This document shows positions 63,436-64,000 of a stretch of DNA of 64,000 nt, one piece after another. Source of the stretch: Flavobacterium micromati (lineage in GTDB: Bacteria; Bacteroidota; Bacteroidia; Flavobacteriales; Flavobacteriaceae); assembly GCF_900129585.1 (NCBI RefSeq), contig NZ_FQWF01000014.1:1-64000 (forward strand), given 5' to 3'. Under the pieces are notes generated by a model. The model did not search any database and was not told where the DNA came from. It worked only from the letters and a program-made list of their open reading frames with translations. The position numbers and the translations under genes are program-made. The first letter of the stretch is position 1. Every line of letters begins with the position of its first letter.

Positions 63436-64000
63436 TTCGATTCAATAGATAAAAAAAAACCGTACCACAGCTTACAAATAGAAAAAATAGCTATCGAATT
63501 TTTTATAGATCCTAATCTTGAATTTGATGGTTTTAAACAGCAAATGATGAAAAATATCATTCAGCAAATTGACGAAGAAATCAGTAAAAAAACTCTTGAT
63601 GATAATGATTATAAATTGGTTACCAATAAAGAAAAAGGCATTAAAGAATTTTTTCATTTTCTAGAAACGGGAGCAGCTGCTTGGTGGAACATTGATAAAA
63701 CTGCATTCATTTCTGATGATGTTGCTGCATTTCAGGAAATTTTAAAACACAAAGATTTTACTTCCCAATTAATAAATGCTCTTAAAAAACCAGTTGTACG
63801 ATCGCGGTTTATAAAACAATTTAATGATGATCAAATACTGCTTATTATTAATAAAGGGCTGTTACATAAATCTAGTAACAAAGATAACAATGCGATAATA
63901 GCCCGAATTGAAAAAACAAAAAAAAGTATTAATGACACAAAATTAACTTTGAATCAAAGGTTTTTGTTTTGGGAAATTATAATTCTTACTCTCTTGGACA
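63436..64000 (+). CDS. contractile-injection-system tape-measure-like protein, partial
   Basis: The frame is open to the end of the window (about 188 residues visible). YHSLQIEKIAIEFFIDPNLE, IQQIDEEISKKT and FFHFLETGAAAWWNIDKTAF resemble the N-terminal part of the tape-measure family of extracellular contractile injection systems (a strand with IEFFID, then LETGxxxWW). No ATG, GTG or plausible TTG start is found before FDSIDKKKPYHS; upstream the frame runs into the DUF4255 gene end. It may be a 5'-truncated gene produced by a deletion. Confidence 0.55.

Overview
The window looks like chromosome of a Flavobacterium-type member of the Bacteroidetes. It is strongly AT-rich. Promoters carry the Bacteroidetes -7 element TAnnTTTG; the tRNA-Asn gene has a textbook TTTG-N19-TATCTTTG. 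The gene content is typical of the family: SUF operon with DUF2480, GH97 and GH130 enzymes, a TonB receptor with a DUF5689 lipoprotein, and a VPS10-type exoprotein.

Layout. 1-5.4 kb: a partial gene, a small membrane protein, a secreted M1 aminopeptidase, a subtilase lipoprotein and a metallo-beta-lactamase-fold hydrolase, all but the first on the minus strand. 5.5-15.3 kb: iron-sulfur cluster assembly, sufA-sufB-[antitoxin-YoeB toxin]-sufC-sufD, a reverse-strand serine hydrolase, then sufS-small exported protein-sufE-MIP18-type gene-DUF2480 and a decayed DUF3078 gene. 15.5-16.7 kb: a zinc alcohol dehydrogenase.

17.0-27.9 kb is the most unusual part: eight small operons, all on the minus strand, each followed by a related GC-rich palindromic tail and terminator and several preceded by a second conserved module. 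Cargo is toxin-antitoxin pairs (one HigBA-like cassette present twice, nearly identical), a DoxX-like protein, an exported alpha/beta hydrolase, a DUF3667 membrane protein, a trypsin-like lipoprotein with two small partners, and a TIR-domain protein. Decayed transposase pieces lie between them. It reads as a repeat-bounded cassette array resembling an integron array in logic, but no integrase is present and the repeats do not obviously fit classical attC.

28-49 kb is housekeeping and carbohydrate metabolism: hflX, two Gfo/Idh/MocA oxidoreductases, GH130, GH97, an FKBP isomerase, two MFS transporters, a TonB receptor with DUF5689 lipoprotein, an old-yellow-enzyme and rseP.

49.2-58.4 kb is a genomic island at tRNA-Asn(GTT). 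The tRNA 3' end plus its terminator recurs at the far end as exact 19-bp and 26-bp repeats. Inside lie a type I restriction-modification system (hsdM, hsdS, hsdR), an HTH/PIN toxin-antitoxin pair inserted between hsdS and hsdR, and a toxin/XRE antitoxin/SecB-like chaperone trio. Both toxins, and possibly the SecB-like gene, are interrupted by a single in-frame stop codon while both antitoxins are intact: a decaying defence island.

58.7-64 kb: a large VPS10/BNR-repeat exoprotein, a decayed reverse-strand gene, and the beginning of a contractile-injection-system region (DUF4255 gene, apparently truncated, directly followed by a tape-measure-like frame that runs off the window). Functions are inferred from motifs and family resemblance seen by eye; no database search was run.
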